Assembly (NCBI RefSeq): GCF_000725625.1
Contig: NZ_JOHS01000037.1
Span: 1-64,000 of the forward strand
DNA from: Streptomyces sp. NRRL F-6676
Lineage (GTDB): Bacteria; Actinomycetota; Actinomycetes; Streptomycetales; Streptomycetaceae
Reading direction: 5' to 3'
DNA: 64,000 nt
Made by a program: the position numbers and the translations under genes. The notes below the pieces were generated by a model. The model did no database searches. It was not told the origin of the DNA and saw only the letters and a program-made list of their open reading frames with translations. Shown here piece after piece: positions 50,495 through 59,918 of the stretch. Each line of letters opens with the position of its first letter. Within the stretch, counting starts at the first letter, position 1.

Positions 50495-52312
50495 ATGAGG
50501 TACCGAACCCATGCGGTGAGGGCGACAGGAGTCGTGCTCGCGACCGCGATGCTCACCGGCGGCTTCCTCGCCGGCGCCTCGCCGGCGAGCGCGGCGAGCA
50601 CGGCCGCCACGTTCAACCGGGCCGACCTCGTCAGGACGACGAACTCCTTCCTCAGCAACTACTACATCGACGCCGGCGACTTCAAGACCGACCTCTCCAA
50701 CACCTCGGCCATCCACTTCTGGGAGGCCTCCTTCAACCGGGAGACCCTCACCGACGCCTCACAGCTGACCGGGCAGTGGAAGGACAAGATCAGGGAGACC
50801 TACTACCGGTACGAGAACACCCACTCGGCCAACCGCTTCGGAAACCCGAACTGCTGGATAGGGAACGACTCGGACTGGAACGACGACTACTCCTGGGCCA
50901 CCCAGTTCGCCCTCGACGCCTACGAGGCCACCGGCGACCGGCACATGCTCGACCAGGCGAAGTGGCACACGGACTTCTTCTACCGGGACTACTACGACGA
51001 CGTCCACGGCGGCGGGTTCTGGCGGGAGCGCGGCACCAAGGACCAGAAGGACGTCCCCTCGAACGGCTTCGCGATCGCGGCCGCCGAGCTGGCCCGCTAC
51101 TACCCGGACGTCACGGTGCACAACAACCCGTTGAACACCGACAAGACGTATCTACAGATCGCCCAGGACACCTACGACTGGCTGAAGAAGAGCTTCCTGC
51201 GGCCGGACGGCGGCTTCGAGAACTCCTTCTCCGGACGCTACTGGGACGACAACCTCTACACCTACAACGCCGGCGTCTTCCTGGAGCTGGGCGCGAATCT
51301 GTACGACCTGACGAAGGACGACACCTACCTCGCCGACGGGCGGAAGGTCGTCGACTTCGCCAAGTCCCACTTCACCACCGGGAGCAAGCAGATCATCGTC
51401 AACGAGGACGATGTCGGCGGCAAGGGCCTCTACGCGCCCGACCCGGTGGGCAACTACGAGATCGTCTTCAAGGGCATCTTCCTGCGCGGGCTGTACAAGT
51501 TCATCACGCTGGGCAACCAGGCCCAGTACCTCGGCTGGCTCGGCGACAACGCCCAGTCGTCCTACGACCACCGCACCAACGACCTCCCCTCGGCCGCCTT
51601 CGACAAGACCCTCGACAACGGGCGGTCGACGGGAGTGGCCTCCGGTCTCGCGGCGATGACGTACACCCTCGCCGCCCAGAAGCTCTCCGGCCGCATCGAG
51701 GCGGAGAGGGGCCAGAAGTACGGCACGGGCCGCAACGAGTCGACCACCTCGGCGTCCGGCGGCCAACTGGTCGGAAGCATGGACAAGGCCGGGGCCGGCG
51801 TCGAGTTCCACAACGTCTCGGCGACGAACTCGCTGACCTTCAGGGCCGCCAGCGCCAACAAGGGGGCCAAGCTCAGCCTGTACGTCAACGGCCGCTTCGC
51901 GCGGAAGGTCGAATTCCCGTACACCGGGAACTGGAACTCCACCTTCGCCGACACCACCGTGCCGATCTCCATTCCCGACGGGGCGACGGTCAAGCTCCAG
52001 TACGACACCGGCGACTCCGCGGCGAACATCGACTACCTCACCCTCTCCGGCTCCCCCGACGCCGCGACGTTCTACGAGGACGCCGACTACTCGGGCAGGG
52101 CCGTCTCCCTGGGGAAGGGCGACTACACGGTCGCCCAGCTGGAGGCCGCCGGTCTCAAGAACGACACCACGACCTCCCTCCAGGTACCGGCCGGCTGGAC
52201 CGTCGACGTCTACCAGGACGGGAACTTCGACGGCACCAAGTGGACGTACACGGCGGACAACCCCAACGTGGGACCGGCGAACGACCGGATGTCCTCCGTC
52301 CGGATCCACTGA
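50495..52312 (+). CDS. Secreted GH76-like glycoside hydrolase with CBM and beta/gamma-crystallin modules
   Basis: 605 residues. Sec signal peptide (about 1-34, ASPASAAS). The GH76-like (alpha/alpha)6 domain (about 40-395) has the catalytic Asp pair in SDWNDDYSWATQFALDAYEA, then DDVHGGGFWRE and YTYNAGVFLELGANLYDL, all classic GH76 landmarks. A CBM35/CBM6-like beta-sandwich (about 405-520) starts GRIEAERGQKYGTG and ends NIDYLTLSG. A beta/gamma-crystallin-like module (about 525-605) starts ATFYEDADYSGRAVSLG. GH76 enzymes cleave alpha-1,6-mannan, as in yeast walls. The gene follows the importer permeases, so products are likely taken up by them. Confidence 0.85.
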   Translation: MRYRTHAVRATGVVLATAMLTGGFLAGASPASAASTAATFNRADLVRTTNSFLSNYYIDAGDFKTDLSNTSAIHFWEASFNRETLTDASQLTGQWKDKIRETYYRYENTHSANRFGNPNCWIGNDSDWNDDYSWATQFALDAYEATGDRHMLDQAKWHTDFFYRDYYDDVHGGGFWRERGTKDQKDVPSNGFAIAAAELARYYPDVTVHNNPLNTDKTYLQIAQDTYDWLKKSFLRPDGGFENSFSGRYWDDNLYTYNAGVFLELGANLYDLTKDDTYLADGRKVVDFAKSHFTTGSKQIIVNEDDVGGKGLYAPDPVGNYEIVFKGIFLRGLYKFITLGNQAQYLGWLGDNAQSSYDHRTNDLPSAAFDKTLDNGRSTGVASGLAAMTYTLAAQKLSGRIEAERGQKYGTGRNESTTSASGGQLVGSMDKAGAGVEFHNVSATNSLTFRAASANKGAKLSLYVNGRFARKVEFPYTGNWNSTFADTTVPISIPDGATVKLQYDTGDSAANIDYLTLSGSPDAATFYEDADYSGRAVSLGKGDYTVAQLEAAGLKNDTTTSLQVPAGWTVDVYQDGNFDGTKWTYTADNPNVGPANDRMSSVRIH

Positions 52313-52527
52313 GCCGGCCCCGGCCCGAAGCGGCCGGACCGACAGAGCAGCAGGCGCGGTGACCGGGTGAGCACCCGGGCACCGCGCCCATGACAGGCAG
52401 GCAGCGGGGCGGCACACCGCCGCGGCACGTCCCGGCGGTGCGCCGCCCCCTGCCCGCACCCACCGCCGAGACCGGTTTCCGCGTGCCCGCGGCCCCGCGA
52501 CGGCGATGCGACGGAAGGACGCAGACG

Positions 52528-54228
52528 ATGGACCCCTGGTGGAAGAGCGCTGTCGTATACCAGATCTACCCCCGCAGCTTCGCGGACGCCGACGGCGACG
52601 GCGTGGGAGACCTGCGCGGAATCATCGCCCACCTGGACCACCTCGCCGACCTCGGCGTGGATGTCATCTGGCTGTCGCCCATCTACCCGTCCCCGCAGGA
52701 CGACAACGGCTACGACATCAGCGACTACCAGGACATCGACCCCCTCTTCGGTGACCTCGACGTCTTCGACGAGCTGCTCGCCGGGGTCCACGCGCGCGGC
52801 ATGAAACTGGTCATGGACCTGGTGGTCAACCACAGCTCCGACGAACACCCGTGGTTCCTCGAGAGCCGCAGCGACAAGGCGTCCCCCAAGCGCGACTGGT
52901 ACTGGTGGCGGCCGGCCCGCGAGGGCATGGAGCCGGGCACGCCCGGCGCCGAGCCCACCAACTGGATCGCCGCGTTCGGCGGGTCGGCGTGGGAGTTCGA
53001 CGACAAGACCGGCGAGTACTACCTGCACCTCTTCTCCCGCAAGCAGCCCGACCTGAACTGGGAGAACCAGGAGGTCCGGCAGGCGGTCTACGCGATGATG
53101 CGGTGGTGGCTGGACCGCGGCGTGGACGGCTTCCGGATGGACGTGATCAACCTGATCTCCAAGGACACCGCGCTTCCGGACGGCCGGGTGGCGGGCACCG
53201 CGGTCTTCCCCGACAGCGCGGCGGGCTACGTCAACGGACCGCGCGTCCACGAGTTCCTCCACGAGATGCACGAGGAGGTGTTCGCCGGCCGCGACGCGGT
53301 GCTCACCGTCGGCGAGATGCCCGGCGTGACCATCGAGGAGGCCGTCCGGTTCACCGATCCGCAGCGGCGCGAGCTCGACATGGTCTTCCAGTTCGACCAC
53401 GTCTGGGCCGACCGCGGCGACGACCCCTGGCAGCTCGTCCCGCTCAAGCTCACCCGTCTCAAGGCCATCCTCGGACGCTGGCAGGCGGGCCTCGCGGAGC
53501 GCGGCTGGAACAGCCTCTACTGGAACAACCACGACCAGCCCCGGGCGGTCTCCCGCTACGGCGACGACAGCCCCGCCCACCGCGTCGCCTCCGCCAAGAT
53601 GCTCGGCACCGTGCTGCATCTGCACCGCGGTACGCCCTACGTCTACCAGGGCGAAGAACTCGGCATGACCAACTATCCGTTCGAGACCATCGCCGACTTC
53701 CGCGACATCGAGTCCCTCGGACAGTACGCCGAGGCGGTGGAGCGGGACGGCCGTTCCCCCGAGGAGGTGCTCACCGTGCTGCGCGCCCGGGGACGGGACA
53801 ACGCGCGCACGCCGATGCAGTGGGACACCTCGCCGCACGCGGGGTTCACCACCGGGCGGCCGTGGCTGGCCGTCAACCCCAATTACACCCGGATCAACGC
53901 CGCCGCCCAGCACGACGACCCCGACTCGACCTACCACTACTACCGCCGGCTGATCGCACTCCGGCACACCGAACCGGCCGTCGTCGACGGCGACTTCACC
54001 ATGCTGCTGCCGCACGACGAGCGGCTGTACGCCTTCACCCGGCGGCTCGGCGCCACCGAGCTGCTGGTCATCGGCAACTTCACCGGCCGGAGCGTCAGGG
54101 CGGAGATCGAGGACGCCGCCGCCTGGTCGTCGGCCGAACTCCTGCTGACCAACGAGGCGGCCCCGCCGGCCGACCTCACGCTGGCACCCTGGCAGGCGGT
54201 GGTCTACCGCCGGACGGTCGAGGCCTGA
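52528..54228 (+). CDS. GH13 alpha-glucosidase, oligo-1,6-glucosidase type
   Basis: 566 residues, intracellular. GH13 regions: DLVVNHSSDEHPWF, nucleophile Asp in GVDGFRMDVIN (near 200), acid/base Glu in AVLTVGEMPG, and NNHDQPRAVSR. The residue after the nucleophile is valine; in GH13 glucosidases this favours alpha-1,6 bonds, whereas alanine or threonine favours alpha-1,4. GGAAGGA before the ATG at 52528. It probably cuts imported oligosaccharides from the same operon. A GC-rich hairpin candidate at 52317-52340 lies before the gene. Confidence 0.9.
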   Translation: MDPWWKSAVVYQIYPRSFADADGDGVGDLRGIIAHLDHLADLGVDVIWLSPIYPSPQDDNGYDISDYQDIDPLFGDLDVFDELLAGVHARGMKLVMDLVVNHSSDEHPWFLESRSDKASPKRDWYWWRPAREGMEPGTPGAEPTNWIAAFGGSAWEFDDKTGEYYLHLFSRKQPDLNWENQEVRQAVYAMMRWWLDRGVDGFRMDVINLISKDTALPDGRVAGTAVFPDSAAGYVNGPRVHEFLHEMHEEVFAGRDAVLTVGEMPGVTIEEAVRFTDPQRRELDMVFQFDHVWADRGDDPWQLVPLKLTRLKAILGRWQAGLAERGWNSLYWNNHDQPRAVSRYGDDSPAHRVASAKMLGTVLHLHRGTPYVYQGEELGMTNYPFETIADFRDIESLGQYAEAVERDGRSPEEVLTVLRARGRDNARTPMQWDTSPHAGFTTGRPWLAVNPNYTRINAAAQHDDPDSTYHYYRRLIALRHTEPAVVDGDFTMLLPHDERLYAFTRRLGATELLVIGNFTGRSVRAEIEDAAAWSSAELLLTNEAAPPADLTLAPWQAVVYRRTVEA

Positions 54229-54284
54229 GCCGCCCGTGTGTCGGGGCCTGAGCTGCCCGCGTGTCGGGGCCTGAGCCGCCCGCG
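54223..54284 (+). repeat. 23-bp tandem repeat at the GH13 stop codon
   Basis: GCCTGAGCCGCCCGTGTGTC-type units begin at 54223, 54246 and 54269 (the last partial). The first copy contains the GH13 stop TGA, and the next two carry out-of-frame GCCTGAG words beyond it. The repeat probably arose by slippage. Confidence 0.85.
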
Positions 54285-54298
54285 TACGCCGTGTGCCC

Positions 54299-54405
54299 CG
54301 GTGGAAGGCGATGTCGGCCTCGACACAGCCGCGGCGGCCGGGTGCCGCCGCCGCGGCCTCCAGGGCCGCCGGGCACTCGTACAGGACCCGCACCTCCCGG
54401 GCCCG
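54299..54405 (-). pseudogene. Remnant of a GntR/FadR ligand-domain (FCD) fragment
   Basis: On the minus strand this stretch encodes VRVLYECPAALEAAAAA and then VEADIAFHRG. Both read as the start of an FCD domain, where FadR-type proteins have LYE-R-ALE and a DIAFHRAL metal-site helix. No HTH is encoded before it on that strand. Together with the plus-strand fragment at 54462-54580 it looks like one gntR gene broken and partly inverted. Similarity is judged by eye. Confidence 0.5.
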
Positions 54406-54461
54406 GCGCTCCGGCGGCAGCACCCGCGTGCCGGTGCGCGGCCGTGGCCGCATTCCTGACA

Positions 54462-54607
54462 TGCACCAGCGCGTGGTCGACGAGCTCGCGCGGCACATCG
54501 CGGGCGGCGAGTGGGAGCCGGGCGGGCCGTTGCCGGCCGAGGACGTGCCCGCGCGGTCTCCGCCCGCCCCCTGGACCCCTTCATCGAATCATTCGATGAT
54601 TGCGTGA
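54462..54607 (+). pseudogene. Truncated GntR-family regulator, N-terminal HTH remnant
   Basis: MHQRVVDELARHIAGGEWEP then GGPLPAEDVPAR is the first part of a FadR-type winged helix, missing the recognition helix and all that follows. The frame ends after 48 codons with unrelated sequence. It stands directly upstream of the pentonate dehydratase gene, exactly where a GntR regulator of that operon would be expected. Confidence 0.6.
54581..54599. promoter_or_regulatory. 19-bp perfect palindrome upstream of the IlvD/Edd gene
   Basis: TCATCGAATCATTCGATGA is a perfect inverted repeat of 9-1-9. It is A/T-rich against the 70%-plus GC around it and lies 87 bases before the dehydratase ATG. It is probably the operator of a GntR- or LacI-type regulator; the local GntR copy is broken, so the binder may be elsewhere. 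Confidence 0.7.
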
Positions 54608-54685
54608 CAGGGTACGGCCTCCGGGCCACCGCCCGGCAACGCCCCTTCGCGCAGCGGACGACGCCACAGCCACGGGAGTGTGCAC

Positions 54686-56422
54686 ATGACCGACGGTCGG
54701 GAGAAGAGCCGCCGCAGCCAGGCCTGGTTCGGCGCACGGGGCCGCAGCGGCATGCTGTACCGCTCCTGGATGCGCAACCAGGGCTTCGGACACGAGGTGT
54801 TCGACGGACGCCCCGTCATCGGCATCGCCACCAGCGCCTCCGAACTCGCCCCCTGCAACGCACACCTGACCGACGTCGCCGAAGCCGTCAAGCGAGGGGT
54901 GTGGCAGGCGGGCGGACTGCCGCTGATGTTCCCCACCATGGCCACCGGCGAGACCCTGATGCGCCCCACCGCCATGCTCTACCGCAACCTCATGGCCATG
55001 GAGGTCGAGGAGCTGATCCGGGCCAACCCGCTCGACGGCGTCGTCCTCCTGTCCGGCTGCGACAAGACCACCCCCGCCATGCTCATGGGCGCCGCCAGCG
55101 TCGACCTGCCCGCCGTCATGGTCACCGGCGGGCCGATGCTCAACGGCAAGTACCGGGGCCAGGACGTGGGATCCGGCACCCACGTCTGGAAGTTCGAGGA
55201 GGACCTGAAGACCGGCCGCATGACCGAGGAGGAGTGCTTCTTCGCCGAAGGGTGCATGGCCCGCTCCCGCGGCCACTGCATGACGATGGGCACCGCCTCC
55301 ACGATGGCCTGCATGGCCGAGGCGCTCGGCATGCAGCTGCCGGGCTCGGCGGCCTGGCCCGCCGTCGACTCCCGGCGGATGGAGACCGCGCAGGCGGCCG
55401 GGCGGCGCATCGTGGCGATGGTCGAGGAGGAGCTGCGCCCCTCGCACATCCTGACCCGGAAGGCGTTCGAGAATGCCATCCGCGTCAACGCGGCCATCGG
55501 CGGCTCCACCAACGCCCTCATCCACCTCACCGCCCTCGCCGGACGCGTCGGCGTCGAACTGGACCTGCGGGACTTCGACGAACTGGTCCGCGCGGTGCCC
55601 ACCCTGGTCAACCTGATGCCCAGCGGCACGTACCTCATGGAGGACTTCTGCTACGCGGGCGGCCTGCCCGCCGTGCTGGCCGAACTGCTCGGCGGCGAAC
55701 TGCTGCACGGCGAACAGCTCACCGTCACCGGCCGCACCCTCGCCGAGAACACCGCACACGCCGAATGCGTCGACTCCGACGTCATCACCCCCCTCGACGC
55801 CCCCTTCCAGCCCGCCGGCACCGGCATCGCCGTCCTCCGGGGCAACCTCTGCCCCGACGGCGCCGTGCTCAAGCAGTCCGCCGCCTCACCGCACCTGCTC
55901 ACCCACCGCGGCCCCGCCCGCGTCTTCGACTCGCCCGAGGCCTACCACGAGGTGGCCGACGACCCGGACCTCGACGTCGACGAGAACACCGTCCTCGTCA
56001 TCCGCAACGCCGGCCCCAAGGGCTACCCCGGCATGCCCGAGGTCTCCAACGTGCCCCTGCCCGCCAAGCTGCTCAAGGCCGGCGTCACCGACATGGTGCG
56101 CGTCTGCGACGGCCGGATGAGCGGCACCGGGTACGGGACGGTCGTCCTGCACGTGGCGCCCGAGGCCGCCGTCGGCGGACCCCTCGCCCTGGTGCGCGAC
56201 GGGGACGTCGTCGTCCTCGACGTCCCGAACCGCACCCTGCGCCTGGACGTGGACGACGCCGAACTCGCGCGCCGCCGGCAGGAGTGGCGGGCGCCCGCCG
56301 AGCGGTACACCGGCGGCTACACCTGGCTCTACACCCAGCATGTGGAACAGGCGCACCAGGGCGCCGACTTCGACTTCCTGCGCGGCAGCCGGGGACACGA
56401 GGTGCCGCGCGACTCCCACTGA
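54686..56422 (+). CDS. IlvD/Edd-family sugar-acid dehydratase
   Basis: 578 residues. Fe-S cysteines lie in SELAPCNAHL, LLSGCDKTTPAMLMG and FFAEGCMARSRGHCMTMGTA. The C-terminal domain shows GPKGYPGMPEVSN, the substrate serine motif CDGRMSGTGYGTVVLH, and the end YTWLYTQHVEQAHQGADFDF. Length and tail match L-arabonate/D-xylonate/other aldonate dehydratases rather than biosynthetic IlvD. It would turn a pentonate into the 2-keto-3-deoxy acid. The next gene is an FAH enzyme of the matching pathway. GGGAG precedes the ATG at 54686. Confidence 0.9.
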   Translation: MTDGREKSRRSQAWFGARGRSGMLYRSWMRNQGFGHEVFDGRPVIGIATSASELAPCNAHLTDVAEAVKRGVWQAGGLPLMFPTMATGETLMRPTAMLYRNLMAMEVEELIRANPLDGVVLLSGCDKTTPAMLMGAASVDLPAVMVTGGPMLNGKYRGQDVGSGTHVWKFEEDLKTGRMTEEECFFAEGCMARSRGHCMTMGTASTMACMAEALGMQLPGSAAWPAVDSRRMETAQAAGRRIVAMVEEELRPSHILTRKAFENAIRVNAAIGGSTNALIHLTALAGRVGVELDLRDFDELVRAVPTLVNLMPSGTYLMEDFCYAGGLPAVLAELLGGELLHGEQLTVTGRTLAENTAHAECVDSDVITPLDAPFQPAGTGIAVLRGNLCPDGAVLKQSAASPHLLTHRGPARVFDSPEAYHEVADDPDLDVDENTVLVIRNAGPKGYPGMPEVSNVPLPAKLLKAGVTDMVRVCDGRMSGTGYGTVVLHVAPEAAVGGPLALVRDGDVVVLDVPNRTLRLDVDDAELARRRQEWRAPAERYTGGYTWLYTQHVEQAHQGADFDFLRGSRGHEVPRDSH

Positions 56423-56456
56423 GCTCCCACCTTCCGACCCCAGGAGAGCATCGACC

Positions 56457-57644
56457 GTGGAACCGGCAGCAGCGCGCCCCCGACCGGCCCTCACCCCCGG
56501 CTCCGTCCTGCCTGAGGACGCCGACCGGGCCGCCCTCGTCGCCCGCGTCCACGACCCGCGGTGCGACGGACCGTGCGTCGCCGCGGTCCGCGGCGAGCAC
56601 GTCGTCGACCTGACGGCCCACACGCCCACCGTCTCCGACCTCATGGAACGCGAGGACGCGGCCGCCCTCGTCCGCGAGGCCGACGGCGGACAGGTCTGGC
56701 CCCTGGACGCGCTCCTCGACGCACCCGTCGGCCGCCGCGACGTGCCCCATCTGCTCGCCCCCGTCGACCTCCAGGTCATCAAGGCCGCGGGCGTCACCTT
56801 CGCCCGGAGCCTGCTGGAACGCGTCATCGAGGAGCGCACCGGCGGCGATCCGGCACAGGCCGCACGGGTACGCCACCGCGTCCAGCAGGTGGTGGGCGGC
56901 GCCCTCGACGGCATCCGCCCCGGCTCGCCCGAGGCGGAGAGGGCCAAGGAACTGCTCGTCGCCGAAGGACTGTGGTCGCAGTACCTGGAGGTCGGCATCG
57001 GACCGGACCCGGAAGTCTTCACCAAGGCCCCCGTCCTGTCCGCCGTCGGCACCGGCGCCGAGATCGGAGTGCTCGGCGCCTCGGTGTGGAACAACCCCGA
57101 ACCCGAACTCGTCCTCGTCGTGGACTCCCGCGGCCGGATACGCGGCGCCACCCTCGGCAACGACGTCAACCTCCGCGACATCGAGGGACGCAGCGCCCTG
57201 CTGCTGGGCCGCGCCAAGGACAACAACGCCTCCTGCGCGATCGGCCCGTTCGTCCGCCTCCTCGACGAGGACTTCGGCCTCGACACCGTCCGCGGGCTCG
57301 ACATCGACCTGCGCATCGACGGCACCGACGGCTACGTCCTGCACGGCAGCAGCTCCCTGCGCGAGATCAGCCGCGACGTAGCGGATCTGGTGGCCGCCAC
57401 GCACGGCCCGCACCACCAGTACCCGGACGGCTTCGCGCTGTTCACCGGAACCCTGTTCGCCCCCACCGAGGACCGGCACGCGCCCGGCGCGGGCTTCACC
57501 CACGAGTACGGCGACCTCGTGCGGATCTCCAGCCCGCCGCTCGGCGCCCTCGTCAACACCGTCGTCACCAGCGAACAGGCCGCGCCGTGGACGTTCGGCG
57601 TGGGCGCGCTGCTGCGCAACCTCGCCCGGCGCGGCCTGCTCTGA
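56457..57644 (+). CDS. FAH-family 2-keto-3-deoxypentonate dehydratase-like enzyme
   Basis: 395 residues from a GTG at 56457 with CAGGAGAG upstream. C-terminal FAH-fold features: VIKAAGVTFARSLLERVIEE, FTKAPVLSAVGTGAEIGVL, PELVLVVDSRGRIRGATLGN then DVNLRDIEGRS. In Caulobacter xylose and archaeal/Azospirillum pentose routes, an FAH-family dehydratase follows an IlvD/Edd dehydratase and makes 2-oxoglutarate semialdehyde. This gene pair fits that Weimberg-type route. The substrate (arabinonate versus xylonate) cannot be decided by eye. Confidence 0.85.
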   Translation: MEPAAARPRPALTPGSVLPEDADRAALVARVHDPRCDGPCVAAVRGEHVVDLTAHTPTVSDLMEREDAAALVREADGGQVWPLDALLDAPVGRRDVPHLLAPVDLQVIKAAGVTFARSLLERVIEERTGGDPAQAARVRHRVQQVVGGALDGIRPGSPEAERAKELLVAEGLWSQYLEVGIGPDPEVFTKAPVLSAVGTGAEIGVLGASVWNNPEPELVLVVDSRGRIRGATLGNDVNLRDIEGRSALLLGRAKDNNASCAIGPFVRLLDEDFGLDTVRGLDIDLRIDGTDGYVLHGSSSLREISRDVADLVAATHGPHHQYPDGFALFTGTLFAPTEDRHAPGAGFTHEYGDLVRISSPPLGALVNTVVTSEQAAPWTFGVGALLRNLARRGLL

Positions 57645-57671
57645 CCCGTTCCGAGACGGCGGGAGCCCGCG

Positions 57672-59878
57672 TCACTCCTCGGCGACCGGCTCCTGTTTCA
57701 CCGTGGCGTGCAGACGCCGCGTGTGGTCCACCGGGCGCTCGGCCCCGGTCAGCGTGACCGTCGCCGTCAGGCGCGGATCCGCGCTGGACGCGGCCAGCCG
57801 CAGCTCCAGCTCGCCCGGTTCGACGACGCGCCGGCCGTCGCGCCCGGTGAAGGAGGCGAGGTCGGCCGGGACCGTGACCCGCACCCGCTGCGCCTGGCCG
57901 GGCTCCAGCGCCACACGGGTGTAGGCGACGAGACGCTGCACCGGCTGGACCACGGAGGCGACCGGGTCGTGCAGATAGAGCTGGACGACCTCGGTCCCGG
58001 ACCGCCCACCCGTGTTGCGCACGGTGAAGGCGAGGGCGAACTCGCCGTCCGTCGGGGCCTCATGGCTGTCCACGGCCAGGTCCGACCAGTCGAAGCGCGT
58101 GTAGGACAGACCGTGCCCGAAGGCGAACGCGGGTGTCGGGTCGATGCTGGACACCCCGCTGACATGGGCGAGCGGCGCCCCGAGGTACGTGGCCGGCTGG
58201 GAGCCCGGATCGCGCGGCACCCCGACCGGCAGCCGCCCGGAGGGGTTGACACGGCCGCTGAGCACACCGGCGATCGCGTGCGTGCCCTCCTCGCCCGGGA
58301 AGAACGACTGCACGAGCGCGGCGGACTCCGCCACGGCGCGGCCCAGCGCGTACGGCCGCCCCGCGAGCAGCACGGTGACCACGGGCGTCTCCCCGTCGAG
58401 CAGGGTGTCGAGCAGTTGCTGCTGGGCGCCCGGCAGCGCCAGCGAACCGACGTCGCACCCCTCGCCGCTGGTGCCCCGCCCGAAGAGCCCGGCACGGTCG
58501 CCGAGCACCACCACGGCGACGTCGGCCTCGCGCGCCGCCCGGGCGGCCTCGTCGATGCCGGACAGGTCCCCGTCGTCGATCCCGGTGCCGCGGACCAGGG
58601 TGATCTCCGCGTCGGGGAACTCGGCGGCGAGCGTGTCGCGCAGCGTGGGCAGCTCGATGCCGAGCGGGGTCCCGGGGTGGCGGACGCCGATGTGCTGGGG
58701 GAAGGAGTAGCAGCCCAGCACGGCGACGGGCTCGTCGGCGTTGGGCCCGAGCAGGGCGATCCGGCGCGGCCCGGCCAGCGGCAGGGTGCCGTCGTTGCTC
58801 AGCAGGATGACCGCCTCCTCGGCGATCGTGCGGGCCAGCGCGCGGTTGTCCGGACCGTCCAGGTCGACCCGGCCCCGCAGGACCGCCGGGTCCGGGTCCT
58901 CGAGATCCGCCCCGTCGAGCGCGGCCGGCACGGGGTCCCAGTCCGCGTCGAGCAGACCGAGCGCCGCCTTCTGGGTGAGCACCCGCCGCAGGGCGCGGTC
59001 GACCAGTTCCTCCGGTGTCCGGCCCTCGGCGACGGCCTCGGTCAGGGGTGCGCCGTACGTCTTGACGTTGGGCAGTTCGACGTCGACGCCGGCCCGCAGC
59101 GCCGTACCGGCGGCCTCGGCCCAGTCGGCGGCCACGCCGTGCAGGGTCTTGAGGAAGGCGATGGCGAAGTAGTCGGCGACGACGGTGCCGTCGAAGCCCC
59201 AGGTGTCCCGCAGCAGCCCGGTGAGCAGGTCCTCGTCGGCCGCCGAGGGGACGCCGTCGGTGTCGGTGTAGGCGTGCATCACCGACCGGGCGCCGCCTTC
59301 CCGGACCGCCATCTCGAAGGGTGGCAGCAGGACGTCGGCGCGTTCGCGCGGGCCCATGGAGACGGGGGCGAGGTTGCGTCCGGCGCGGGAGGCGGAGTAT
59401 CCGGCGAAGTGCTTGAGGGTGGCGACGATGCCGGCGGACTCCAGGCCCTGGACGTAGGCGGTGGCGACGGTGCCGACGAGGTAGGGGTCCTCGCCGATGC
59501 GAAGCCCGCGAGGCACTCGTCGTGCGCGAGGGCGGGGATGCCGAAGCGGTTCGTGGCGGCGATGCGTTTCTGGGTGCGGGCCAGGGAGAGGGCGCCCAGG
59601 GCGGGGTCGACCGGACGGGTGCCGAAGGGCCGGGTCAGCTGGCCCAGTCCGGCGGGCAGGAGCGCGTCGAGGTCGACGGGCTCCTCCATGTCGTGCTGGT
59701 GCGGGGCGACTTCGCCGCCCTCGTCGGAGGCGCCGACCCACACCCCGTACAGCTGGGCGGTCTTCTCCTGGAGGGTCATCGCGCCGATCAGGGCGTCGAC
59801 CCTGGCGGCGATGGGGACGGTGGGATCGTTCCAGAGGGGAATCGCGGGCAGGGGCTCCACGGCCACGTTGACAGTCAC
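57672..59878 (-). pseudogene. bxlA: GH3 beta-xylosidase/beta-glucosidase (BxlA-like), broken by deletion and frameshift
   Basis: It starts at 59878 (VNVAVEPLPAIPLWND) and reads in frame to ALAHDECLAGF. There the GH3 sequence breaks: the next recognisable segment, RIGEDPYLVGTVATAYVQG, is in a different frame, and about 60 residues of the GH3 (TIM-like) domain that normally lie between are absent. The junction is near 59498-59505. From there the second frame runs to 57672 with the nucleophile Asp in GTVVADYFAIAFL, LALPGAQQQLLD, the VNPSGRLPVGVPRD segment and a fibronectin-III-like tail. 2207 bases is not a multiple of three. The first frame would make a useless peptide of about 200 residues. 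Family members run near 770-800 residues. Confidence 0.87.
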
Positions 59879-59918
59879 TTTCCTTCCACGGACGGCGTCA
59901 GGGCTTCGAACGGACCGG

